Below are positions 19,546 to 29,869 of a stretch of DNA of 64,000 nt, piece after piece. Source of the DNA: Thysanoteuthis rhombus (lineage: Eukaryota > Mollusca > Cephalopoda > Oegopsida > Thysanoteuthidae). The position numbers and the translations under genes were made by a program. The notes under the pieces were generated by a model. It was not told the DNA's origin. It was given only the letters and a program-made list of their open reading frames with translations, and searched no databases. The stretch lies in contig OY735219.1 in NCBI GenBank assembly GCA_963457665.1, positions 23,222,287-23,286,286 of the forward strand, in the 5' to 3' direction. Positions within the stretch are counted from its first letter, which is position 1; every line of letters starts with the position of its first letter.

Positions 19546-19796
19546 GAGGTATTATTATTATTTCTATTAATATTCGGACCATCCTTATCTTGGTTGTTTT
19601 TCGTACAATGTTTCTACGGCCTTCACCAGGTATCATCTGGTAGGTGTGGGGAAGTAACAAACTGACCACTTTATTTTAACTGACGCACTCCCCTCTTAGT
19701 ATTAGTATTATCGTGTCACACTGGGATTGAACCTGGAACCATCAGATTACTTACAGTAATTTGTCTGGTTCTATAACCACTACGCTATGTGTCCAT
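19546..19796 (-). mobile_element. tRNA-derived SINE
   Basis: On the minus strand the head carries an A box-like TAGCGTAGTGG (19787-19777) and a B box GGTTCAATCCC (19733-19723), spaced as in a tRNA promoter. A body follows with GAAGGCCGTAGAAAC, CAACCAAGATAAGGATGGTC and GAATATTAATAG, ending in an (AAT)n tail. The body's 3' part recurs at 29775-29865. It is a non-autonomous retroposon. The family was not identified with certainty. Confidence 0.75.
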
Positions 19797-20009
19797 GTAA
19801 ACCTCCTTGATCTGTTGTAAAATACATGATCATCCTGAAAAATGACTTAATTTCTACCTATGGAATGAAAAAAAAAAAAGAGTCTAATTTTCAATGTGCA
19901 CTAGTGTATTGATTGTTGAGCTAATAATTGCCATCTCTCCTGTTTTTTACCCAACATACAAACCCATATCATAAGTAAGTCATGATATTTGCTTGTTTTC
20001 TCCAGACAG

Positions 20010-20473
20010 GCATCTTCATATGCTTCACTGGAATCACACCAGACAAAAGTTGCATTATCATCAAGTTGGCCAATGCAGATTTTCTTCTGTTGCGTTAGTT
20101 CTAGTTTTTATTTAGCTTTTCTATTTGTAAATCATATTTCATTCAGCCAATTTCTTAGTTCTCTCACAAATGCTGATTGCTGTTTCTGCCCATTAATTTT
20201 TCATTTGTCTTGTTGTGAATTTTCTATTTTCAAGGCATACTGTTTTGTGTTTGTTATCCTAATGCCTTGATATCTTCTGGGGTCTACCAATTTGTTTTCC
20301 TCAATGACCTTCCCATTTTGTTTATACTTGCGTGGAAATTGAAACATAACTGACAAGGAACAACCAACATCTTTTGCCGCACTCCATGTTAGATTTCCAT
20401 CTCGAAAGAGTTTTACAATTCTTTCTATTATTTTAATTGAGAGCTCTTCAGTCGGAGCCATGTTTACTTTCAA
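20010..20473 (-). pseudogene. Tc1-like transposase, N-terminal fragment
   Basis: A minus-strand frame starts at 20473 (MKVNMAPTEELSIKIIERIV). It shows the two-helix DNA-binding region of Tc1-like transposases: an N-terminal helix-turn-helix, then YKQNGKVIEENK and a degenerate GRPR-type linker (VDPRRYQG). After the stop the next homologous block, RELRNWLNEICFTNRKAK (about 20140-20085), is in another reading segment. No DDE catalytic part follows. A truncated, dead copy. Confidence 0.75.
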
Positions 20474-21179
20474 TTACACCAGTTCAAGAATAAGTCCAAC
20501 TGCTAGTTAAAGTCTCTTCTAATGATACGATAGACTAATTTGCATATTTAGACTTATGCTGGTATTTTTTTAGAAGAACAAATTACAATGTGATTATAAT
20601 TTTTTTTCTCCTGGATCTGGAAAAAATATGCCAATAATTGAAATATTTTAATCTAATTTGTTTGTGTTATATTTCATGAAGCCAGAATCTCAAACTATTA
20701 AACATTTTTTTTTCTATGTCATATCATGTGATTTGTTTATTTGCTGTGATGTGAAAAAGCTGGGTGAACATTTTGTAAGTGAGCTGATTCCATAGTATTT
20801 GCCAGGAGTAGTAGCAGGGATAGCCAATGTTGTTCAGGAGAAAATATCTACAAATATAACAACACAGGAAAAAATATCTCCTTTAATATATTTCTCCTTA
20901 CACCGCATAACAAATGAAACAAAGATTATTTACAATATTTACACATAAAAAAGTAACTGTTACGGAAAAAATATTCTTATGCACAAAATAGAATAAATGA
21001 TATTGTCTGTTAGTTTGACAGGGCTTCTGGATACACAGCATTAGTACTTCTCCCATTCTTTTGTGACCATGGAAGCCAGTACCACCTATCATATTATCTT
21101 CTCCTGTCCAAGGTAACCCCACATTTCAATTTACACCCAGGAGTATAATATTTTGACTGCAATATGGAAAAAAAAAATT

Positions 21180-22130
21180 TAATCTAGAGTTAACCTCTGA
21201 TTGCTGACCTACATATGCTTCTATAAGTCAGCACCACATATACTGTCATCTTTTACTGCCCAAGTTAACCTCCCATAAACTACTTCCAAGGACATAAATC
21301 TTTGACTGCAAAAAAGCTGGAAAAGTTATTGTTACCCAAAATTGACCTCTTGTGGCCTTCTGTGACCTTGGAGGTCAGCAGTACCTTGAAATTTTACCTT
21401 ATCAACTGAACTATTTGGGAGGTCAAAAACATTTTTTGCTGCATAACAAACTCAATATTATTCTATAAATTGCTCCAGTTGGCTAGAAATTACTGGAAAT
21501 GACACCTGGTGACCTTAAAAGACCTCTGAGATTAACCTCTTATTGCTTATAACCCCCAGTGTGTATAAATGTACCCCTGTGCTGAATTTAAACATCCTGG
21601 GTGGCAAGAAATTTAGGAAAATAGCTACAAATGACCAGAAATGCCCTTGGTGACCTCTAATGACCTCTGAGTTCAACCTTGCATTGTCTATGACCTTTAA
21701 CATAAGAAGATGTATCCATATGCCAAATTACAGCATCCTTGGTTCAAAATTGTCGTTAACAACTTGAAAAATTGGCTAGAAATAGACAGAATGACCTTTA
21801 GTGACCTTAAATGATCTCAAAGGTCAAATCTGCATTGATCATAACTTTGGCAAAGAAAATATTTACCCCTATGCCAAAATGCATTTCCATGTGTGCAAAA
21901 TTATGACCAGCAATTTGGAAAATCAACTAGAAATGACAAGAAATTACCTCTGGTAACCTTTGAGGTCAACTTTACAAAGCATATGACTTATACTATGAGA
22001 AGATGTGCATATATACCAAATTTCAGCATCCTTTGTGTAAAATTGTGATCAACAACTTTGACAACTGGCTAGAAATGACCAGAAATGACCTGTGGTGACT
22101 TCAAATGACCTTGGAAGTCAACTTCACATA
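21180..22130. repeat. Satellite-like array of about 147-bp units with 10-bp-phased TGACC motifs
   Basis: At least six diverged units can be aligned on a TGACC-type anchor at 21363, 21510, 21651, 21802, 21954 and 22096. The spacings are 147, 141, 151, 152 and 142 bp. Within each unit the motif repeats at about 10-bp steps. The clearest case is 22076, 22086, 22096 and 22106, ending in AGTCA. Shared inter-motif phrases include GGCTAGAAAT, CAGCATCC and AACAACTT. It is non-coding. Confidence 0.75.
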
Positions 22131-22149
22131 GCCTTTGTCACAAATTGAT

Positions 22150-25000
22150 ATTCAGTGAATCTTTCTGATAAATGTTAAGTCAACGCGTCTTGTATTTTTA
22201 GCTTGAAAGAGACACAGACTTATAGATAAATAGACAGAAGGCTTAAATATTAGTATATAATATATTATCCTCAAATATTTTAATGAACTATACTAATTAA
22301 GAGTTTGAACAAAATCTGAAGTCAAAGTCAGTGCTATCAGAACAGCTACTCATTTATTTATTTACTCAGGGGATACACCCTAGAATCGTGGCGAAACATA
22401 AGAAAAATTCTTTCAAGATTGTTTTACATCAATCATCATGTAGCATTTGTTATTATCAAGACATCAAAATCAGCAAACGACAAATTTCCGTTCAAATCAA
22501 ATCAAGAAAAGTTGGTTTTAAATCTTGAGCTTTAAGGAAAAACCCTACAAAATTGTCAGTTGGCTATTCGTCTGTCCGTGAAACATTCTTTTGTTGAAAA
22601 ATTTGTTGACAGAACGCCTGTTCAATGAAATAAATGCCCACCAATTGTCTATCAATGAACCATCTGTCGGCAAAATCTGTTGATGAAACATTCATCAGTG
22701 AATTTTTTTCATGAGAATTCTTGGCTCAACGAACTTAACCTCACCAAAATAACCCATCCTATAATGACGCAAGATTGTCACTAACCTGGTCATGCTGACA
22801 TAATTGTTTTCTATGAAACAGTTTATGTAGTCTATCTTGTGGAACATATTCAGATTAATCAGTCTATTTCTATATTAATGCAAGTAAATTTAATAAGGTC
22901 ATAGATTACTCTGACTGAGCGCAACTTTGGACATGACTCATAGGTAGATCTATCAGAGCATAAAAATGTTTCTTTTGACAAAATACCATAATTTTAATGC
23001 ACATCAATCATCAAAACTTAAAAATGTTTCTTTCAGGCTTTCTATTCTGTAAACCTACTATAAAGCATCAAAATCAAGTGATCTAGCAACACCATACTAA
23101 ATAAAGATGATTCCTAGAGTGGACATCCTGCATCTAAAATTTCAAGAAAATTCGAATATTGTTGATAATAAGAGAAATAAGATTTAATGTTGTCCATTTG
23201 TGAACCATCTATCTGTTGATTTTCCTAATTGTAACAGTATTTTTATTTTGTAAAAAGGAAATATTTAGGCCAAAATGAAAATGGTAATGAATTTATTGCT
23301 TAAAGCGTTGACAGAGAGCAGCAAAGTTACACACCCATTCAGTTCAAATGCTGGTCAGCTAGAAGGCTGCGATGAGCTCGATTATCCTACTTATGAGCTC
23401 CTGCAGTAGATAACAACAAAATCTATTTTGAAAAATATGTCTATAATGATATTTTTCATAATATCATTTTTTTTATTCATTCTTCATTTCTTTATTTCAC
23501 TGAAAAAAATTCTATGTGGATCACTTCCTTGAATGTACTAAAAAAATTTCAGCGAATTTCGAGTATTTAAATCTTTTTTCTACAAACAAAGATTTCATGC
23601 TTTCTTTTCATGGAAAATCAATTTGATCGTCTGATAGTTTTTCTATGCTTCCTCATTTTTTCAATCAATATCTAATCAATGATTCAAACCAATAGCATTT
23701 TAACCAGTACACATCTAACTTATAACAACAAAAGAAAAGACACTACAAACACAAAAAAGTAAAATCACTGACTTGAAGAAAAAAAAAACAAAGCTAAAAC
23801 ACACATGAAAAAAAAATTACAAATAAACTGAAAAGACTTAGACTGATATTTAGACAAACGAACATTTGCTAAATCAAGAAACTACCAGTGTTTTATCTGT
23901 AAGCTATTTTGCCTAAATTTAGAATCAAATTTAATTCTAAATTTCAAAAGAAAAGGTAAGTGATGTTGTTGTAGATATTTGTATTTTTTTACACAAATAA
24001 AAGGAAACAAATGCCCATTCATAGCCGTAACATAAGTTGCCAGGCAGCGGCTCCAGATTCCAGCACCAGAAGTTACTAGCCAGCAACCTCAGTCTGGGTA
24101 GTAGCCTCGATCTGAGTAACGGAAGTCCAGCACTTGATTTACTGGTCATCGGTCTGACTACACATGTTTCTCCATCACTCCTCATTTCCAATCAATACTA
24201 ATCCATAGTTAAAGATCGACAGCATACACCCGATCAACTATCAATAAGAAAAAAACATTACAGCCCCTAAAATTGTAGAGCCCCTGAGCAACTCCACAGT
24301 GTGCCTATATAATAAGACAGCCCTGCGTGGAATGTTGGAAATATCTATGTAAGGAATACATAATTATTCAGTGATGAGTATCTACATCTTGATAACCAAT
24401 ATATTATCAACTAGAATTGATAGGAAGTTTGTATCAATATATGTGATAGAAATTTTTCTTAGTTGGAGAAGGAAAATAGTTATTAGATATAAGCAATGAA
24501 GAACCAAGAGACGAATGTCAATAATATCAAGTAAGTTTATTTTAAAGAAGAAAGTTGGAGACAATGCGTGGGTTCAGAAGAATCTAAAGAAGGATTTTTA
24601 AAGCCTTTTTTGTTACCAAACATAATAATGGCAGTTATCCTGGGTAAGAATAATTATGCCTTTCGAGGATGTGTGAAAATGTTCGTTGATTGTATTAGCA
24701 TCGAGGTATTGTGTACACAGATATAGAAATGGAGGATGAAATTGTTTATCCCTTGAGTCGAAGAGATATACATAAGTTACAACAAAAATCATCTTGTACA
24801 TGTTTGATTTGGTGTCAAGGATTCATGGTGACTACGTTGTAACGTGTATGTATTCTAAGTCACCCATGTATTGTATTTTATGATTTAAATCTAAACATCC
24901 GTTATAGTTTGTCTCAAAAACAGAACATTTTCATAACAGTTAAGTGATGGATCATACAAAATAGATGGTCCTATTGTTTTTTTTCACTCAACCTATTTGG
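22150..25000. other. Intergenic AT-rich stretch
   Basis: No supported gene. A slightly GC-richer patch at 24000-24190 has an 84-codon minus frame without recognisable homology. Low-complexity A/T runs are frequent. Confidence 0.5.
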
Positions 25001-25009
25001 AAGCCACAC

Positions 25010-25305
25010 TATAAAGCGACTAACATAACCAAGCTGTTATGTCTTTGTACATTGATCTGTTTTGTTAGTTTATCAGGTTTAAACGCTATTAGTTTTAACT
25101 ATGTTAGTAGCAATAGAAAAGGGAAAAAAATAAAAGGAACATGTTATAATAACTGGTCGCTGATCAAGTGCTGAAACTTCTATTAACAAGATCAAGGAGA
25201 ATTTCAATTAACCAGATCCAGGGTACTCATTGGTACTTCCGTATGGCTGCAATTTGACACAGTTGTTTCCCTTTTTATTTTTAAATGAATGAAATAAAAT
25301 ACAGG
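25010..25305 (+). repeat. Dispersed repeat family R2, copy 1
   Basis: Shares with 27870-28420 the phrases AAACGCTATTAGTTTTAAC, TGTTATAATAACTGG, TACGGCT-type and GTTGTTTCCCTT, in the same order. Unrecognised family. Confidence 0.6.
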
Positions 25306-25554
25306 TGTATTAGAACACTTATCTTTTTTTAAAGATTTAGATAGAATAATGAAACAGTGGTAAGTTCTTGATTTAACAAATATATATTAGTCTATTTTTT
25401 TCTTTATGTATGCATTAGTTTTTTTTATCTCCAAGTTGATGATTTTACTTTTTTTGTGTGTGGTTGAATTATCTTTTTTTGAAAGGGGTAAATGTTTGTT
25501 GATTTTTTTCAACCTGTTCAGAAGAATTCCTTTTTCTAATATATCATAAAAGAA

Positions 25555-26710
25555 GTTGTATTCAAGGACCTCAAGGAGGAAATCAGAAGGGCTTTGATGC
25601 AATCGGTTGATGAAAACATTCTGATAGTTTGAATACTCATACGGCTATTGCAGCAACACTGAACTAAGCAGGTCATCCAGTTGCCTTCTTTTCACACACA
25701 CTAACTTCCATTGAACCAAAGCACGCTTCGGTTGAATAAAAAGCTTCTGTGATTGTAGAAGCTGTCAAAAGGTGGTCCCACTACTTATCCGCATGACACT
25801 TGACATAAGTCATTGGTCAACAAGCTGTGAACTACATTTTCCACTCAGAAAGGCCAGGATAAAAAAATAAAAACAATAAAATCCAAAGCTGGAGGATAGA
25901 ATTATGGTGTTACGAGTATAACATCATGTATCGGCCATGGAAAAATAAAATCTCTGCTGACGCACTCTCACGAGCACATTGCAGGGCCATTGTTAGCAGA
26001 GAAAAAAATACCCGAGCTCCACTTTTGTCCTTGTCATCCAGGCATCAATAGATTATCTCACTTTATCAAAATTAGAAACCTTTCATACTCTATCGAATAA
26101 GTGAAGAGTGTGCGCGTAAAGTGCCCAGTATGTGCTTGATGTAAACCTTGGTTGTACACTCCGGAATCGACTCATAATCTTAGCCATGTTGCCAACGGAG
26201 TGACACAGTATGGATTTCAAAGGACCCCCGCCTCCTTTCTACTTCGGAGAACCAATATATGCCAGAGGTAGTAGATGAATACTCTCTTTTTCCATTCGTT
26301 TTTGCATGTACAAAAATTACCATGAATGTAGCTATTAGATGTCTGTAAAATATTCATCATGTTCAAGATGCTCTCATACATCCACTCTGATTGTGGACTT
26401 TTGTTTCTATCCAAAGATATTTATGAATACCTCACTGGACTTACAAACTAGCTGAACAACCACCTTATAACTCTCAAGGGAATGATCATTATGAGCGTTA
26501 CAATGGCATCATCTGGAAATGCACTACCCTGGCCTCGGCTTCTGGAAATCTTCAGGAAACTCGACGGGAGACAGTACTACCTAACATACTACATTCCATC
26601 AGATCTTTACTTATTACTGCAACCCATGTCTCGCCTCATGGAAGACATTTTTCATATCAGCACCAGTCACCCAGTGGCCATTCCTAGCCCCACCTGACTG
26701 ACTACTCTCA
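25555..26710 (+). pseudogene. Ty3/Gypsy element B: RNase H-integrase remnant
   Basis: Frames on the plus strand give, in order, an RT-RNase H connection (DTAIAATLN, GHPVAFFSHTL), RNase H pieces (EAVKRWSHYL, VNYIFHSERPG), the W-LE--CYEY region with SADALSRAHC, and an integrase zinc-finger-like CHPGINRL and CPVCA-C. Integrase core pieces (YIHSDCGLLF, then YNGIIWK) follow. Stops and frameshifts break it throughout. It belongs to a different Gypsy lineage from the intronic element. Confidence 0.75.
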
Positions 26711-27008
26711 GTTCAGCTGATGAATCATTTGCTGTTGTTAATTGCTATCCCAATCCATGGTATTCTTGTGCATGTGTGCATCTATTAGCTTTGGATTTTC
26801 CTTCCAACTCTTTAATCTTGGCTTGTTGTGAGCAGAGTTTTCCTAATCTTTGGCTCTTCCTCAGATAATGAATCAAGGTATTTTGCAGTACATTGGACTG
26901 GTAGGACATTACATTTGAATACATAACTAATATCATCACTGCCTGATTCAGAGCCGTCTCGTCAGTTTTCTTCAGTGTGATGCCCCCTTTTGCTTGATCT
27001 TCCGCGCG

Positions 27009-27239
27009 TCACTTTGAAAATCGACATGACAGAACTGATGTTTGTTGAGTTGTGGCTTCTGACTGTGAGCGATAGACAGAGGTGAAGTGGCTCCATTTTC
27101 TGTAGTTGCTGCGCTGATGATCTTGTGCGGGGCAACTCTGTTCTCCTAAGTAATAGGGTCTTATTCCATCAACAGTGCTGATGCGACTGATTGCAATGTT
27201 AATAATACGGCGCATTTGCGTGGTGATGAACACAGACAC
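27009..27239 (-). pseudogene. Possible decayed Gag zinc-knuckle fragment
   Basis: A minus-strand frame contains GEQSCPAQDHQRSNYRKW followed by SHFTSVYRS. This resembles a retroelement CCHC knuckle (C-x2-C-x4-H-x4-C) in which three cysteines and one glycine would have mutated. The neighbouring RNase H-integrase remnant is on the other strand, so this would be a second element. Weak evidence. Confidence 0.35.
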
Positions 27240-27869
27240 TGGCAGCTTGTTGAAAATCAGCTATGTGGTTCTTACATATTGTAACAGGTAGGCCTGTAGG
27301 ACCTATAGGGACATCTCAAGATTGACCAGTCCATTTTCCCTAACTTGTAGTGATCTGCAGCTAGCGATTAACTACAACCTGATCTCTGCTTCATCATTAA
27401 GAAAATTACTGGTTGGAGCTAGATTTTTCATCTTTTTGTAGAAATCGTCGATATTATCTGAAGTTTGTCTTAGTTGTCAAAAGACAAATTTTTCATATTC
27501 TATGTTTTACTATGAATGGAAGTAGCTTACGACCACTTTAACGAGTCTGTTAAAGTGTATTTCATCATCTCCCAGTTAGTAGTTCAGTTCAATGACTCAA
27601 CTACATTTTTCAAATTGTCGCCTCCAAACGTCAGAAGCAACCTTCTTATCAGAGATCATCATTGATTATTTGAGCAATGAAAAGATTTTCCAGTCTGTCG
27701 ACCCACTTTTTCCTTTCAATTTGCAATCAAAAGCTTTGTGATATGTTAGCACCATCTTTGTTTTGGTGACATGTGGGTCTAAATAAGGAGATTGATCAGA
27801 TATGTTTTCCCCCTTATCTGATAAAATGGAGGATCTCATCCCCATCATCAGTTTTATACCTTTGCTTGT

Positions 27870-28420
27870 TGATTTGTTTGGTCAGTTGTATTCTGGTTAA
27901 AACGCTATTGGTTTTAACCAGGTTAATAGTGATAGAAAAAGGAGACAAATTGAAAAAAAACTTGTTATGATAACTGGCAATTGCCAAAACTTCAGCCAGG
28001 TGCTTGTATTTCCATACGGCTATCAACATCATCATCATCATCATCAGTCTTTTAGCGTCCGTCGTTGGACATAGACCTTCCCCAGGATTTGCCACACTTC
28101 CCTATCATGGGCGTCACGGAGCCAGTACTTCCTGAACTTGTCTAGTTTGTCTCTCCATCTAACACTTTGCCGGCCTCGGTTGCGTATGTGGTCTCGGGGG
28201 ATCTATGTTGTGAGTCGCGATGTCCATTGATTGTCTGCCATTCTTGCAACATGGCCAGCCCACCGCCATTTGAGATTTTTAATGGATTCTATGATGACCC
28301 TAGGTCTTGTCTTTTCTCGGATGTACTGTGCTGTCTTGTGGTCTCTCCATGAGACCCTCAAATACGGCTATAAGTGGGTACAATTGTTTCCCTTCATTTA
28401 CAAAGTAAAATACATGAATA
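27870..28420 (+). repeat. Dispersed repeat family R2, copy 2, split by an RTE insertion
   Basis: Homologous to 25010-25305 (AAACGCTATTGGTTTTAAC, TTATGATAACTGG). Its 3' part resumes at 28362 (ATACGGCTAT, CAATTGTTTCCCTTC) after the insertion at 28024-28361. Confidence 0.6.
28024..28361 (-). mobile_element. 5'-truncated RTE-type LINE with target-site duplication
   Basis: On the minus strand the sequence encodes the C-terminus of a non-LTR retrotransposon ORF (LKWRWAGHVARM, RGRQSVRWRDKLDKF, WLRDAHDREVW), interrupted by one TAG. It ends in TGA followed by a (TGA)n tail. ATACGGCTAT flanks it on both sides (28014-28023 and 28362-28371), a 10-bp target-site duplication. A dead-on-arrival insertion into repeat R2. 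Confidence 0.85.
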
Positions 28421-28429
28421 TTACAGATG

Positions 28430-28730
28430 TTACAAATGATTTTCAATGCTTGATTCTCTGATTTTGAGTATGTTGGAAATCTGTTTCATCATGTTAAGAT
28501 TATTGTCAAGTAATGTCTTTGTGTCATCGCAATCAACCATGACTGCTCTACCCAACCATGGACCAGCATTTGATGAGAAATTACCAGCATGAAACTTTGC
28601 AAACCACTTTTGACACATTTGATTATCCACAGCACCTTCTCTATGAGTTGTACAAATCATTCTTTGCATTTGAATCACGTTTTTACTTTTCTAAAAATTA
28701 AAAAGCATAATATCCCAAAAATGTTACTTA
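28430..28730 (-). pseudogene. Mariner transposase DNA-binding fragment
   Basis: The minus-strand frame includes REGAVDNQMCQKWFAKF, HAGNFSSNAGPWLGRAV and VDCDDTKTLLDNN. This is the pattern of the mariner/SETMAR N-terminal helix-turn-helix (QRWFAKFR-GDFSLED--RSGRP type). The catalytic domain is missing. Confidence 0.75.
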
Positions 28731-29069
28731 TTTTCCTTCGCATCCGATGCTGGAATTATTAAACAACTTTTTTTTTTATAGTTATATGCATGGGAAGTAA
28801 AGGTCTAAAATTGATAGAATTAGGATCTGTTTGATCATCAAATAAATCTATTGGAGTGGGGATACAAAAAATCCTAATGATATAAAAATATGCCACTTGT
28901 TATTGAATTTCTGAAATTTGTATGATGAGCTACCCAAAAATACAAGAAATTGGAAGAGTGCGTGCAAATTGGATGTAGTACAAATTTTTGTTGCAACCAT
29001 TTGTAATCCAATGTGCAAAGAGCAGGCAAGCTGAAAGGCTACTTTTGTTAGAAATGACTTGGTAATTCA

Positions 29070-29205
29070 ATCTCCATCTGAAATAGCAAAGGAGCAAAGA
29101 ATCTGTATCAAATCTAGCTTTAACCACAAAAGAAAAATGCTGCAGAAACCCATAGAATGTTTCAAGAAGTTTTTGGTGATAATGCCATGAGCCAAGTGTG
29201 TGGTG
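29070..29205 (+). pseudogene. Second mariner-like N-terminal fragment
   Basis: Two frames joined by a small shift read EQRICIKSSFNHKRK, then AAETHRMFQEVFGDNAMSQV. This is the conserved start of another mariner-type transposase lineage (ET-x-ML-x-x-VYGDNAMSR). It breaks into unrelated sequence after that. Confidence 0.65.
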
Positions 29206-29774
29206 TAAGGAAGTCTATTAACCTCAGAACCTTTATCCCTGTTGATAGTCATCTAACACCAGGAGACAACAAGACACAATTCGAGAGACTTGTCAAAGCA
29301 GTCAAAAACTACTTCCATTGGCTGCAAAATGTAGAATATCAAAAATTTGTCTTCTGACAACTAAGACAAACCACACTAGCCACCTTATTGTAACAGAGGT
29401 CAATTTCTGTTTACAAAAGAGAGCACCCAATTTTACTGACCATAACAAAACCTTCAACAGCAACTATTCTCTAAACGCAGTATATGGCAAAGAATGTACA
29501 ATATCAATTAATCTACTAATGATTACTAAGAAGCAAGCCTATTGAACATCAAAAATCAAAGACAACACTTAAACTCTGAGGAAAAGTATTACACGTTGCA
29601 ATGATATTGCCTTTGAGTTTTTGCTGAGTATAGCAACAGTAAATGTTTACTTAAAAAATTACTCTGACAAAGGCAAATGAAAAAATAAATTGATACTACA
29701 GAGAAGTTGACAGAAAGATAAAAAATGTGTGCCCATGTTCTAAAGGGGAAATCATATCAACTCATATAAATCAT

Positions 29775-29865
29775 TTCTATTGATATTCGGACCATCCTCA
29801 TCTTGGTTGTTTTTCATACAACGTTTCGGCCGTTGCACTCTACGGCCTTTATCAGTGACAAAAAC
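29775..29865 (-). mobile_element. SINE 3'-body fragment
   Basis: The minus strand carries AAACGTTGTATGAAAAACAA and CCAAGATGAGGATGGTC, then CGAATATCAATAG. This closely matches the 3' body of the SINE at 19546-19796, but the tRNA-like head is absent. Confidence 0.65.
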
Positions 29866-29869
29866 CCCC

